From assembly GCA_900553865.1 (NCBI GenBank), contig USFC01000030.1, forward strand, positions 1-16,235: 16,235 bases of DNA, written 5' to 3'. The position numbers and the translations under genes are program-made. Below the pieces are notes generated by a model that saw only the letters and a program-made list of their open reading frames with translations, was not told the origin of the DNA and did not search any database. Below are positions 1 through 7,019 of the stretch, piece by piece. Position 1 is the stretch's first letter; each line of letters starts with the position of its first letter. Origin of the DNA: an uncultured Clostridium sp. Lineage in GTDB: Bacteria > Bacillota > Clostridia > TANB77 > CAG-508.

Positions 1-621
1 TTTCATACCAGCTACAAATTGTACTGCCCCTGATACACCACAAGTTATTATTAATTTTGGTTTTACTGTTCTACCACTAAGTCCTATTTGTTTTTTAGGA
101 TCTACCCAACCACATTCTATAGTTGGTCTAGTACCTGCTATTTGTGCTCCAAGTGCATCTGCTAATTCATTAAGCATTTTTAAATCTTCTTCTTTTTTGA
201 ATGCTCTTGATGCTACAACTGTTACTTCTGCTTCTTCTATTCCTACTACTTTGTTTTTGATTTTAGTTTCAAGCACTTTTATATTAGAAGTTAATTTATC
301 TTTTTCAACTGAACATAAAGTAACTTTTCCTTTAGGATCTTCTACTTTTTCTGGTATATTAAATATTTTATATCTAACTGTTGCAAATTGTGGTCTACTA
401 TTTGGAGTATTTATATGAGCCATTATATTACCACCGAATGCTGGTCTTATTTGGTCTAAATCTGTATTTTCTTGTACATCAAGTATTGTACAGTCTGCAG
501 TAAGTCCTGTTTTAAAACGAGCAGCAAGTCTTGGAGCTAATGATCTACCTAATGTAGTACCACCAACTAACATTATAGAAGGTTTATTATTATTTATATA
601 ATCTAATAACTTGATATTCAT
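1..621 (-). pseudogene. etfA: Electron transfer flavoprotein alpha subunit, C-terminal part, 5' end missing
   Basis: EtfA forms a heterodimer with EtfB, binds FAD, and passes electrons from acyl-CoA or related dehydrogenases in the cytoplasm. The frame shows LVGGTTLGRSLAPRLAARF, then TGLTADCT, the FAD-domain stretch AGTRPTIECGW, GLSGRTVKPKL and CGVSGAVQFVAGM, all typical of the EtfA C-terminal FAD domain. The gene runs off the left edge, so its end is not visible. The N-terminal domain of roughly 90 residues is absent: homology starts at about LLDYINNNKPS, and the frame hits a TAG just upstream. ATGs at 636, 630 and 621 exist, but all lie inside the 3' end of the lipoprotein gene and none has a convincing ribosome site. 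No etfB is visible. This is either a decayed copy or a rearrangement or assembly join. Family call is firm; the reason for the truncation is open. Confidence 0.85.
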
Positions 622-1174
622 AATGTTCATTGGCATTTGAGATTCCTACTGAAATACCTCTACCATTATTAGCTGTTTCTTTAGAAGAAGATTTTTCTTT
701 GGCTTCTTTTAACAATTCATCAATTTCAGAATCAGTAATTTCTTCATTGTTGGCTTTAATTAAAAGTTTTGTATACTTTATAGCTGTAGTTTCATCATAC
801 TTGTCATTATCCATATAAATAGCACTCATATCAAGAATATCTTTTTCTTTATTTCCAGATGATTCAACTGGTTTTAGGTAGAATGCAACATCATCAGTTA
901 GTGCAAACCAATATTTACCATTATCCACAACCATATAATCATCACTAGCAGGTGTATTTAATCCACCATCCATTATTTCAGTATTAAATTTAGCAAGAAT
1001 AGTATTTACAGTTTCTTTCTCAACCCATCCATATTTTTTATAAGTTTCTTCTAAATCATTTTTAGCATCTTCTAATTCTTTTTTAGAATCACTAACTAGA
1101 TTGCTACATCCAGCAAGTCCTAAAGCCATAACTCCACAAAGTAAAATTGCAAATAATATTTTTTTCATTTTCAT
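590..1174 (-). CDS. Predicted lipoprotein, function unknown
   Basis: Predicted membrane-anchored surface lipoprotein. The N-terminus has lysines, a hydrophobic stretch and a lipobox LAGC with the acylated cysteine at about residue 23, followed by a charged, probably coiled-coil segment (SKKELEDAKNDLEETYKKYGW). The remainder is acidic and soluble with no family I recognise. I chose the ATG at 1174 because TAGGAGG sits just upstream; a further ATG two codons on is possible, and the longer start at 1195 would run through the ribosome site. It follows the three-TM protein by about 13 bases, so the two are probably co-transcribed. The last codons overlap the truncated etfA frame, so the natural C-terminus may be altered. 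Function cannot be given from sequence. Confidence 0.75.
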   Translation of the reverse strand: MKMKKILFAILLCGVMALGLAGCSNLVSDSKKELEDAKNDLEETYKKYGWVEKETVNTILAKFNTEIMDGGLNTPASDDYMVVDNGKYWFALTDDVAFYLKPVESSGNKEKDILDMSAIYMDNDKYDETTAIKYTKLLIKANNEEITDSEIDELLKEAKEKSSSKETANNGRGISVGISNANEHYEYQVIRLYK

Positions 1175-1187
1175 TTTTCCTCCTATA

Positions 1188-2072
1188 TTACTCAAACATT
1201 ATTGAGTCCACAATAAATTTACTAACTTCTTGCCATTCACTTATTTGTTCTTTAGTACAATTAAAATTAACTAATCTTAATTTATCATTAACAGAAAATG
1301 CAATAATATGATTATAGATTTCTGTATCTGATCCTTGTGTTGTAAATTTCATTTCACCAATTTTATGATTGTTTCTTTCCCAAAAATTTAATTTTACATC
1401 TTTTGAATAATTTTTATAAGTCGATTCCATTGTTTTGACATATTCTTCTATCTGACTATTTTTCATTGTAACATCATTCATAACTAATACTACATTAATT
1501 GTTGTTTTGTCATTTGTATAAACAAGTGATGGTGCATTTCCATTTGGATATTTAGCATTAACAATTTCATCACTCATTATTTTAAATTCACTTGGAATCT
1601 TTATTTTAAATCCATCAAACATTTCATATTGTGTTTCAATGTTATTACCCTTATTAGTAGTAATGACCAATGTATTTTCAATTTCACTTAAATTTTCAGT
1701 TTTTGTAATATTTGGTATTGTTATAATAGCCCAAACAATTAAAACTACTATGCTAATCATCAAATACACATTTAAAATCTTTGTTTTATCTTTGTATTCT
1801 GGTATTTTCTTTTCCTTTAAATAATATTGATGCATACTTTTAATATCTAAATCATTCTTTATATCAAACACTACAATAGGAAGTGCTACAATAATAATTA
1901 AAAGTGTATTAATGATTGTTATATTAAGTGGGATCATATTATTTACTGTCAATATAATATTGGGTATAACTATAATTGCTAATAACAATATAAGGATCAT
2001 TTCATAAACATAGTAGTTCTTAAATGCCTTATTTTCTTTTTTCATCATTTTTTTAAATTCATTTTTCTTCAT
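1188..2072 (-). CDS. Three-TM membrane protein with extracytoplasmic PsbP/DcrB-like domain
   Basis: A 294-residue membrane protein. A basic N-terminus (MKKNEFKKMMKKENKAFK) is followed by hydrophobic segments at about 24-44, 50-70 and 102-122, the first two separated by a short linker. Residues from about 140 to the end form a soluble domain with FKIKIPSEFKI near its start and FIVDSIMF at its end, a pattern resembling the PsbP/DcrB-like fold of small secreted bacterial proteins. That fold assignment is by eye only. The start has a good ribosome site (GGAGAAATT before ATG). It lies between the 117-aa gene (39-base gap upstream) and the lipoprotein gene downstream, suggesting a small envelope-related operon. 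No catalytic residues are evident. Confidence 0.7.
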   Translation of the reverse strand: MKKNEFKKMMKKENKAFKNYYVYEMILILLLAIIVIPNIILTVNNMIPLNITIINTLLIIIVALPIVVFDIKNDLDIKSMHQYYLKEKKIPEYKDKTKILNVYLMISIVVLIVWAIITIPNITKTENLSEIENTLVITTNKGNNIETQYEMFDGFKIKIPSEFKIMSDEIVNAKYPNGNAPSLVYTNDKTTINVVLVMNDVTMKNSQIEEYVKTMESTYKNYSKDVKLNFWERNNHKIGEMKFTTQGSDTEIYNHIIAFSVNDKLRLVNFNCTKEQISEWQEVSKFIVDSIMFE

Positions 2073-2111
2073 AATTTCTCCAATTTATTACTATAAATTC
2101 ATCATTTACAA

Positions 2112-2465
2112 TTATTTTAACACTTCATTTAATTCTTCTAGTGATAATTTTTTAATTAATATGTTATTATCGTTTTCATCAATGACATACTTCATAAGTT
2201 TTTTTATGGCATCATAATAGTCTATATCACCTAAAATTCCATTATTCGTTGTACTAACAAGCATTAACTTCCATTCATCAATTTCTGTATTATCTACTTT
2301 ATACAATAATCTCGGATTTTTAGGAAAGGAAGTTAAAGTACCTTCTGTTAGTGCAAATGCACCAAATGGCTTACTATCTTTACCATTATAAAAATTTGGC
2401 TTTCCTATATAAGCATTTTCCCAGTTATTATTTTCTTTTTTCTTAAATTTATCAAATAATCCCAT
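2112..2465 (-). CDS. Conserved hypothetical cytosolic protein (117 aa)
   Basis: A small soluble protein beginning MGLFDKFKKKE, a basic amphipathic start common in small Bacillota proteins, followed by a compact globular part. Recognisable features include FGAFALTEGT, the EWKLMLVSTT strand and the acidic C-terminal helix LSLEELNEVL. I recall similar Clostridia hypotheticals but no assigned function. The ribosome site is GGAGATG, about 7 bases before ATG. It is the first gene of the operon running into the TM protein and lipoprotein, and a sigma-A-type promoter (TTGAAA, 17 bases, TATAAT) lies about 40 bases upstream. Confidence 0.7.
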   Translation of the reverse strand: MGLFDKFKKKENNNWENAYIGKPNFYNGKDSKPFGAFALTEGTLTSFPKNPRLLYKVDNTEIDEWKLMLVSTTNNGILGDIDYYDAIKKLMKYVIDENDNNILIKKLSLEELNEVLK

Positions 2466-2508
2466 AATTACATCTCCAATCTTTTTATAAATTACTATTC
2501 ATGTTACG

Positions 2509-2537
2509 ATTATATAATAAAGGACAGATAATTTCAA
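2509..2537 (-). promoter_or_regulatory. Sigma-A-type promoter, copy 1 of a repeated promoter module
   Basis: Read on the minus strand: TTGAAA (2537-2532), 17-base spacer, TATAAT (2514-2509), about 40 bases before the 117-aa gene. The 36-base block 2503-2538 is almost the same as 4921-4956 (4 differences, all transitions), including the spacer. Promoter elements are seen directly; use in vivo is inferred. Confidence 0.7.
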
Positions 2538-2568
2538 CTTATTATTCTTCTCCACGAATTGTAATTTG

Positions 2569-3033
2569 TTATTTAATCGGAATATAAATTTCAATAACAG
2601 AATCTTCTCGATTCCAATGAAATTCATAATCATATTTTTCAAAATAAACAAATTGTTTGTTTTCTACTAAAATATTATTTTTAGGTATTATTTCTTTATA
2701 AACATAATTGATAGTATCTTTTAGTTTATTCATATTACCAATATGTTCTACCTTTAAATATTTACTTTTCAAAATTGTCTTTTCTGCAAAATCATTTGAT
2801 ACAAAATCTTTTTTAGGAATAGATATATAGTAAAATATTTTATTTTCTATTTTTTCAATAAAAGCATATTTACACCAGTTACTTCCTAAATGTAACTTAT
2901 TATTTCTTAATTTACTATTAAACATCTTCCAATGATTTTGTGCTAATTTCACATTATTACTTAATGATTTTGATAATTCATACCTTATCCCTATCACACT
3001 AAATTCTTCTAATTCTATTATTTGATAATCCAT
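2569..3033 (-). CDS. GyrI-like / AraC effector-binding domain protein
   Basis: A 154-residue stand-alone GyrI-like small-molecule-binding domain. The opening YQIIELEEFSVIGIRYE and the end YFEKYDYEFHWNREDSVIEI followed by YIPIK match the paired beta-alpha-beta layout of the family, whose members bind hydrophobic ligands as effector domains of AraC/MerR regulators or as free-standing binding or hydrolase proteins. There is no DNA-binding domain here, so it is not itself a transcription factor. A glutamate of the EDSVIEIYIP segment sits where the family carries its conserved acidic residue. ATG lies 6 bases after the DUF3781 stop and its weak ribosome site (AAAGG) lies within the end of that gene, pointing to translational coupling. 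The ligand is unknown. Confidence 0.8.
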   Translation of the reverse strand: MDYQIIELEEFSVIGIRYELSKSLSNNVKLAQNHWKMFNSKLRNNKLHLGSNWCKYAFIEKIENKIFYYISIPKKDFVSNDFAEKTILKSKYLKVEHIGNMNKLKDTINYVYKEIIPKNNILVENKQFVYFEKYDYEFHWNREDSVIEIYIPIK

Positions 3034-3039
3034 CTATTT

Positions 3040-3291
3040 TTACCTTTTTAATTTGTGTGCTGTTATAATTGTGTAACTATATGAATTGATTGTTATTTTT
3101 ATATTATCAATTTCACAATACCAATTTTTACCTTGCTTATAGATATTACAATTTTTATCTAAAACTTTATTCTTACAATACTCAACAACATCATCCGTAT
3201 CTAATTTAAGATTTTTCTTGATTCTATCAATACCCATTTCAGTAGTATGGACTTTATCTATATTATTAAGTAATATTTGTTTATCTTCCAT
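3040..3291 (-). CDS. DUF3781 family protein
   Basis: An 83-residue protein that reads as a complete DUF3781 member: HTTEMGIDRIKKNL, LDTDDVVEYCKNKV, then QGKNWYCEIDNIKITINSYS and TIITAHK. The family is common in Clostridia, often among other small genes, and has no established function. Start has a strong ribosome site (GAGGAG, about 7 bases before ATG). It lies between MmcQ/YjbR and the GyrI-like gene, all on the minus strand with gaps of 32 and 6 bases, so the three probably share a transcript. Confidence 0.8.
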   Translation of the reverse strand: MEDKQILLNNIDKVHTTEMGIDRIKKNLKLDTDDVVEYCKNKVLDKNCNIYKQGKNWYCEIDNIKITINSYSYTIITAHKLKR

Positions 3292-3323
3292 AAATATCTC
3301 CTCTACAAATTACTATTTTCTTT

Positions 3324-3650
3324 TTACTTTGTCAATTGATAACTTTGTTCTATCAATTCTTTTACTAATGTTTTATCTACATTTCCATCTACAATAATCG
3401 TATTCCAGTGTTCCTTATTCATGTGATATGCCGGTATTATATAATCATAAGTATTTCTCAATATATCAGAATAATTTGGATCTGTCTTAACATTAAGGTA
3501 TAACTTATTATTTACATTCATTAATAATGCAAACCATTTTTTATTTTTACAATGTTTCATTGTTACAGATTCAAAGTCATCTGGAAATGGACAATCTTTA
3601 TATGTATTTTCTAATGTTAAACAATATTTAATTATTTCTTCTTTATCCAT
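3324..3650 (-). CDS. MmcQ/YjbR family protein
   Basis: A 108-residue MmcQ/YjbR-like protein with a CyaY-like fold. Visible markers are YCLTLENTYKDCPFPDDFE, KWFALLMNVNNKLYLNVKTDP, and YHMNKEHWNTIIVDGNVDKT with a C-terminal helix ELIEQSYQL. The length fits the family. The molecular role of these proteins is not settled; a DNA-binding role has been proposed. ATG follows the stop of the 58-aa gene by 9 bases and uses an AGGA that overlaps this junction, so it is likely coupled to it. Confidence 0.85.
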   Translation of the reverse strand: MDKEEIIKYCLTLENTYKDCPFPDDFESVTMKHCKNKKWFALLMNVNNKLYLNVKTDPNYSDILRNTYDYIIPAYHMNKEHWNTIIVDGNVDKTLVKELIEQSYQLTK

Positions 3651-3659
3651 ATCTAGTCC

Positions 3660-3836
3660 TCATAATAAACTACTAAATTTTTTACTATATTTATCAATAT
3701 CTTTTGTACTTTGACTGACAATAAAATCTGTTACTTTAATTTTTAATCTTTCAACTTCATCATTTGTATAATTTTTATCTTCTACATGTATTCCTGCTTC
3801 ATTAAATAATTGAATATCTTTGCTTGAAAATTGCAC
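3660..3836 (-). CDS. Small conserved hypothetical protein (58 aa, GTG start)
   Basis: A short gene that is easy to miss because it starts with GTG. The product begins (M)QFSSKDIQLFNEAGIHVEDK and continues through NYTNDEVERLKIKVTDFIVS to end KKFSSLL. Similar small alpha-helical proteins beside MmcQ/YjbR genes are familiar in Clostridia, without known function. AAGGA about 8 bases ahead of GTG supports the start. It ends in TGA 9 bases before the MmcQ/YjbR ATG and starts 19 bases after the metallo-beta-lactamase fragment, so it belongs to the same transcript. No cysteines, signal or TM segment. Confidence 0.7.
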   Translation of the reverse strand: MQFSSKDIQLFNEAGIHVEDKNYTNDEVERLKIKVTDFIVSQSTKDIDKYSKKFSSLL

Positions 3837-3855
3837 TATTTGTTCCTTCTTTCAT

Positions 3856-4329
3856 TTATTTTTTCATTAAAATTATACCTTTTATTTCTGGATGTAATAA
3901 TCTTATAAAATCTATTGCATCTTGCTCTGTTCCAACTACACTACCATAATGAATTGGAATTGCTATTTTAGGTTTTATTTCGTTTATTAAATTTGCTGCT
4001 TCTTTAAAATTCATTGTATATGTTCCTCCAACTGGAACAAAAGCCACATCACACTTTACTTTTTTATTTTCTTCTGTAATATCTGTATCTCCTGCAATGT
4101 AATATCTAATACCATTTATTATAATAATATAACCAACCCAACCATTTTTCTTTGGATGAAATGTCTTATTTGTATTATATGCTGGTATTGTTTCAAATTT
4201 AATTCCTTGTACCATATACTTTTCATTTGGTTCTACAGTAATAATTGCATTTTTATTTATGCCTTTTCTTAATAGCTTTGTTAATAATTCTTCTGGTATT
4301 ATAATTCTTCTGAAATAAGAACTGCTGCA
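3856..4329 (-). pseudogene. UlaG-like metallo-beta-lactamase fold hydrolase, 5'-truncated
   Basis: The C-terminal half of a UlaG-type MBL-fold metal-dependent hydrolase. Motifs present: FETIPAYN, FHPKKNGWVGYIIIING, the metal-ligand AGDTD, CDVAFVPVGGTYTM, and IPIHYGS with the late histidine. The first half, which would carry the HxHxDH metal-binding motif, is missing: homology begins near IIIPEELLTK at about 4303, and the frame closes at a TAG pair just upstream of 4329. An internal ATG at 4215 would give 119 residues, but without HxHxDH the product should not be an active hydrolase. The 5' end meets the 3' end of the XRE/TM regulator. Family is clear; decay versus a rearrangement or assembly join is not. 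Confidence 0.8.
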
Positions 4330-4351
4330 CTACTATAAGAATTACCACAAG

Positions 4352-4771
4352 TTATCGTTCTTCTTCCATAATTATATTTTCTTTTATTTCTTCAACAACT
4401 CCTTTAGAATCATACTTCATATTATTATAAGAAACTAAACCCATAATCATCATTATAACTGTTATAGCAAAAACAATTATAATAAATATGCCTATACCCT
4501 TTAAGATTTTTATTACTAATCCTGCTAATTTTTGCGTATTTGTATTATTATCATTATTTTTATCAATATTAGGATCTGTATCTTTTATTAAATCATCTAA
4601 AGTAATTTCAAATATCTCACTCATTTTTATTAACTTGTCCATTTCAGGAGTTGTTTCTCCTAACTCCCATTTCGAGATTGTTTGTCTTGCAACCCCCAAT
4701 TCATTTCCTAAATCCTCTTGTGATAAATTTTTATTTTTTCGTAACATTATTATTTTTTCATTAAACTTCAT
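4352..4771 (-). CDS. XRE-family transcriptional regulator with C-terminal TM segment
   Basis: A 139-residue regulator. Residues about 1-60 form a Cro/C1-type helix-turn-helix: MKFNEKIIMLRKNKNLSQED, then LGVARQTISKWELGETTPEMDKL, and LDDLI. A polar linker rich in Asn and Asp follows, then a hydrophobic segment (about 88-112, GIGIFIIIVFAITVIMMIMG) and a short charged tail, so the DNA-binding domain is probably tethered to the inner face of the membrane. I chose the ATG at 4771, not 4789, because AAGGA precedes it at about 9 bases and the family normally begins MKFNEK. A perfect 18-base palindrome lies about 30 bases upstream, suggesting self-control. The C-terminus abuts the truncated MBL gene and may not be original. 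Confidence 0.85.
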   Translation of the reverse strand: MKFNEKIIMLRKNKNLSQEDLGNELGVARQTISKWELGETTPEMDKLIKMSEIFEITLDDLIKDTDPNIDKNNDNNTNTQKLAGLVIKILKGIGIFIIIVFAITVIMMIMGLVSYNNMKYDSKGVVEEIKENIIMEEER

Positions 4772-4799
4772 TTTATCAAATCCTTCCATATTAAAATAA

Positions 4800-4817
4800 A
4801 TTAAGATATATCTTAAT
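4800..4817. promoter_or_regulatory. 18-bp perfect palindrome upstream of the XRE gene, candidate operator
   Basis: ATTAAGATATATCTTAAT is its own reverse complement. It lies in the leader of the XRE/TM regulator, 29 bases before its start and downstream of the promoter at 4927-4955, where a bound repressor dimer would block transcription. That the XRE protein binds it is inferred. Confidence 0.55.
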
Positions 4818-4832
4818 ATTTATTTTAATATT

Positions 4833-4877
4833 TTTTAGCACTTTAATCTACCATTTTTAACTAGAATTTTAGCACTT
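4833..4877. repeat. Pair of 11-bp direct repeats in the XRE leader
   Basis: TTTTAGCACTT occurs exactly at 4833-4843 and again at 4867-4877, 34 bases apart (about three helical turns). The pair lies between the promoter and the palindrome. This phasing would suit two proteins on one face of the DNA, but could be chance in AT-rich sequence. Confidence 0.35.
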
Positions 4878-4926
4878 AAACTTAACTTTTTATTTTTTAT
4901 CATACAATTCACTAATTTTTGTTATG

Positions 4927-4965
4927 GTTATATAATAAAAGATAGATAATTTCAATGATTATCTA
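4927..4965 (-). promoter_or_regulatory. Promoter module copy 2 with overlapping inverted repeat / terminator-like hairpin
   Basis: On the minus strand TTGAAA (4955-4950), 17-base spacer, TATAAC (4932-4927), the same module as at 2509-2537. It would drive the XRE gene with a leader of about 150 bases. An inverted repeat TAGATAAT (4943-4950) and ATTATCTA (4958-4965) with a 7-base spacer overlaps the -35 box. Read on the minus strand after desulfoferrodoxin it is followed by a U-rich run, so it could also be that gene's weak terminator. Both roles are inferred. Confidence 0.55.
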
Positions 4966-4984
4966 CCCTACTTATAGCTATTTA

Positions 4985-5365
4985 CTATTTTATTGTTGTT
5001 TTCCATAATCCATGTTTGTTGCAATAAGCATATAATGTTGCACCAGATATATATGGAAATCTAGTTTCCGTTGCTTGCTCTGGATATAATTTTACACGAG
5101 TTATTCTATTTTCTGATACTTGTGCAATCCACATTATATAATGTTCCTTTTCCATTGGATGTTCTACTTCTCCAACACTTACTACTATTTCATCTTCTAC
5201 TTTTTTGTATATTGGTATATGTTTTTCAGTTGCTGCATCTGTAGTATTAGCTTTCATTTCTTCCATTTTTCTACCACAACAAGTTATATGTTGTACATCT
5301 CCATCAATTAATTCTATTATATTGTCACATATTGGACATTTTAAAAATTTTGCATTTTCTTTCAT
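4985..5365 (-). CDS. dfx: Desulfoferrodoxin (superoxide reductase, two-iron type)
   Basis: Reduces superoxide to hydrogen peroxide without releasing oxygen, a standard cytoplasmic defence of anaerobes. The 126 residues hold both domains. The N-terminal desulforedoxin-like centre I has four cysteines, C10 and C13 (CPIC) and C29-C30 (CCG). The catalytic centre II has H49 in EKHIP, H69 in VEHPM, H75 in EHYIMW, and C115 with H118 in YCNKHGLW, i.e. the full His4-Cys iron site; E47 is the usual glutamate next to the first histidine. Length is normal for the two-iron class. Start is supported by AAGGAGGAG. It has its own promoter at 5389-5416 and lies just after a truncated 4Fe-4S gene. Rubredoxin or another electron donor is not visible here. 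Confidence 0.95.
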   Translation of the reverse strand: MKENAKFLKCPICDNIIELIDGDVQHITCCGRKMEEMKANTTDAATEKHIPIYKKVEDEIVVSVGEVEHPMEKEHYIMWIAQVSENRITRVKLYPEQATETRFPYISGATLYAYCNKHGLWKTTIK

Positions 5366-5388
5366 TTAAAACTCCTCCTTTTATTAAT

Positions 5389-5416
5389 ATTATACTATTA
5401 TATAAAAAATTGTAAA
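5389..5416 (-). promoter_or_regulatory. Promoter of desulfoferrodoxin
   Basis: On the minus strand TTTACA (5416-5411), 16-base spacer, TATAAT (5394-5389), just upstream of the AAGGAGG site of dfx. The upstream 4Fe-4S fragment ends at 5443, so dfx can be transcribed on its own. Confidence 0.6.
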
Positions 5417-5442
5417 CAAGAAAATAAGTTATTATTTTGTTC

Positions 5443-5613
5443 CTACTTTATACATTGCATTTTTTTATCTAATACTAATGCTTTTTTAGGACAAAAATTT
5501 GAGCATTTGCCACATTTTTTTATACATTTATCATAATCTATTTTTGGTGCTTCAAAGTCTTTTTGACTTAATGCTCCAACAGTGCAAACGTTTACAGCTG
5601 GGCATTTATGATT
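5443..5613 (-). pseudogene. 4Fe-4S ferredoxin-like protein fragment, 5' end missing
   Basis: Reads NHKCPAVNVCTVGALSQ, APKIDYDKCI, GKCSNFCPKKALVLDK, a small 4Fe-4S binding protein familiar in anaerobes that usually starts about ten residues earlier with another cysteine. Here the frame runs back without any start codon through NSKKRK to the TAG of the upstream permease, with which it is in the same frame, so the proper N-terminus has been lost. The cluster motif also reads C-IKK-C-GK-C, three residues between the first two cysteines, not the usual two; the extra lysine sits in a run of seven A. Both points suggest a dead copy. The missing start could also reflect a wrong assembly join. Confidence 0.7.
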
Positions 5614-5631
5614 TTTCCGTTTTTTTGAATT

Positions 5632-7008
5632 CTACTTTGTATCAATTAACAATTCCTTTGGACTCTTTTTTAAACTACTTATAGATGATATCACTAAAGA
5701 TATTATAAGTACCAAAGACATAAATAAAACTACATATATTATTGATTTTGGTAATATATTAATATCTAAGCTTGTTAAAGTTTTATTAAAACCGTCTACT
5801 TCTGCTCCTCCACCAAGTCCACTAGATGCTGATTGCTTTGCTATTTGTTTAGCAATGTTTCCAGTGACTTTATTTAATATATTATTTCCTATTATGTTTC
5901 CTGTATAAACTGCTAAGAAATATGAGCCTATATACGCAGGGATAGATATAAATACTAATTCAATAACAAATTGTCCAAAAATTTTCAATTTTGATATTCC
6001 TAATGATAGAAAAATTGCTATTTCTTTTTTTCTAGCGTTCATCCATAAAAGTAATAATAATGAAACTGTAATACCTGCAAATATTAATGAAGCAGCAAAT
6101 AATTTGTTTGCTATTGAATATATACCAGATATTGATTGTTGTAGTGCTGGATAATTTGTTGAACTTTTAATTAAATTGTATTGTTTCCAATTTATATCAA
6201 GTTTTTTAATATTTTTAATAACTTGATCCAAATTTTTATCACCTTTTACAAAAAATGTTGCATCTTGATATACTGCAGTATCTTCTGTGTTTCCATAAAC
6301 TGTTGCAGCTGTATCTAAATCTGTTATTAATGTATTTTCGTAAAGTTCTTGTGCAGAAGTTACACCACTTTTATTGTGACCATCGAAAATTCCTTTTATT
6401 TCTACTTCTAGTGTTTCATTTGCTCCTTTTTCATTATCTGCATCAAATAAATTGGACTTAATTTTTATTTTGTCTCCAATTTTCAAATTGTTTTTTTCAG
6501 CTAAGTCTTTATGTATTAAAATCTTACTTTTGTCATTTTCTTCTAAATGTTCTCCTTCTATTAATTTGTAAGCTCCTGACACAAACTTATTTTCTTTTGA
6601 TGAATCATTAACTCCTGTTAGCATAACTGTTCTTTTAAAATTTTCTGCTCTTTCTGGTGATTGATTTGCAATTGTTTTTTTAGTTTCTATAATATCATTA
6701 TCTACCAAATCAGCTACACTATTTATTCTCTTTACAAAAGAGGCAATATCTTCAGATTCAGCTATTTTTTTTATATCTTCTCCTTTTATATTTCCTCCAC
6801 CTCTAGGGGTTCCAGGATTAACTCTTCTATTTATTTCCATAGAAAAACTATTTGTTATATTTTTAAAAGTTTCTTCTGAAGCTCTATTAGTAGCATCTTT
6901 AATTGCCAAACTAATCAGACTAAGTGTTGACATAGCCATAATAACTAATAATATTATTATTGATTTTAAACTTTTTCTTGTTACATATGCAAAAGCATTT
7001 TTTATCAT
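5632..7008 (-). CDS. ABC transporter permease, FtsX/MacB type
   Basis: A 458-residue FtsX-type permease. TM1 lies near residues 15-37; a large extracytoplasmic MacB-like periplasmic-core domain follows (about 38-300), with YKLIEGEHLEENDKSKILIH and LAEKNNLKIGDKIKIKSN typical of that domain. TM2, TM3 and TM4 lie near 310-330, 350-372 and 428-448. The tail SSLKKSPKELLIDTK fits FtsX C-termini. The ATG at 7008 is preceded by GGAGG overlapping the stop of the ATPase gene, so translation is coupled; a TTG at 7011 is possible but less likely. It pairs with the ATPase and the second permease. Relatives export lipopeptides, antimicrobial peptides or lipoproteins, or act as mechanotransmitters; the substrate here is unknown. 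A 4Fe-4S fragment follows directly in the same frame after TAG. Confidence 0.85.
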   Translation of the reverse strand: MIKNAFAYVTRKSLKSIIILLVIMAMSTLSLISLAIKDATNRASEETFKNITNSFSMEINRRVNPGTPRGGGNIKGEDIKKIAESEDIASFVKRINSVADLVDNDIIETKKTIANQSPERAENFKRTVMLTGVNDSSKENKFVSGAYKLIEGEHLEENDKSKILIHKDLAEKNNLKIGDKIKIKSNLFDADNEKGANETLEVEIKGIFDGHNKSGVTSAQELYENTLITDLDTAATVYGNTEDTAVYQDATFFVKGDKNLDQVIKNIKKLDINWKQYNLIKSSTNYPALQQSISGIYSIANKLFAASLIFAGITVSLLLLLWMNARKKEIAIFLSLGISKLKIFGQFVIELVFISIPAYIGSYFLAVYTGNIIGNNILNKVTGNIAKQIAKQSASSGLGGGAEVDGFNKTLTSLDINILPKSIIYVVLFMSLVLIISLVISSISSLKKSPKELLIDTK

Positions 7009-7019
7009 CAATATACCTC

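Noticed and set aside
4488..4799. Plus-strand ORF of 103 codons
   Set aside because: Antisense shadow of the XRE regulator, with no ribosome site and no family features.
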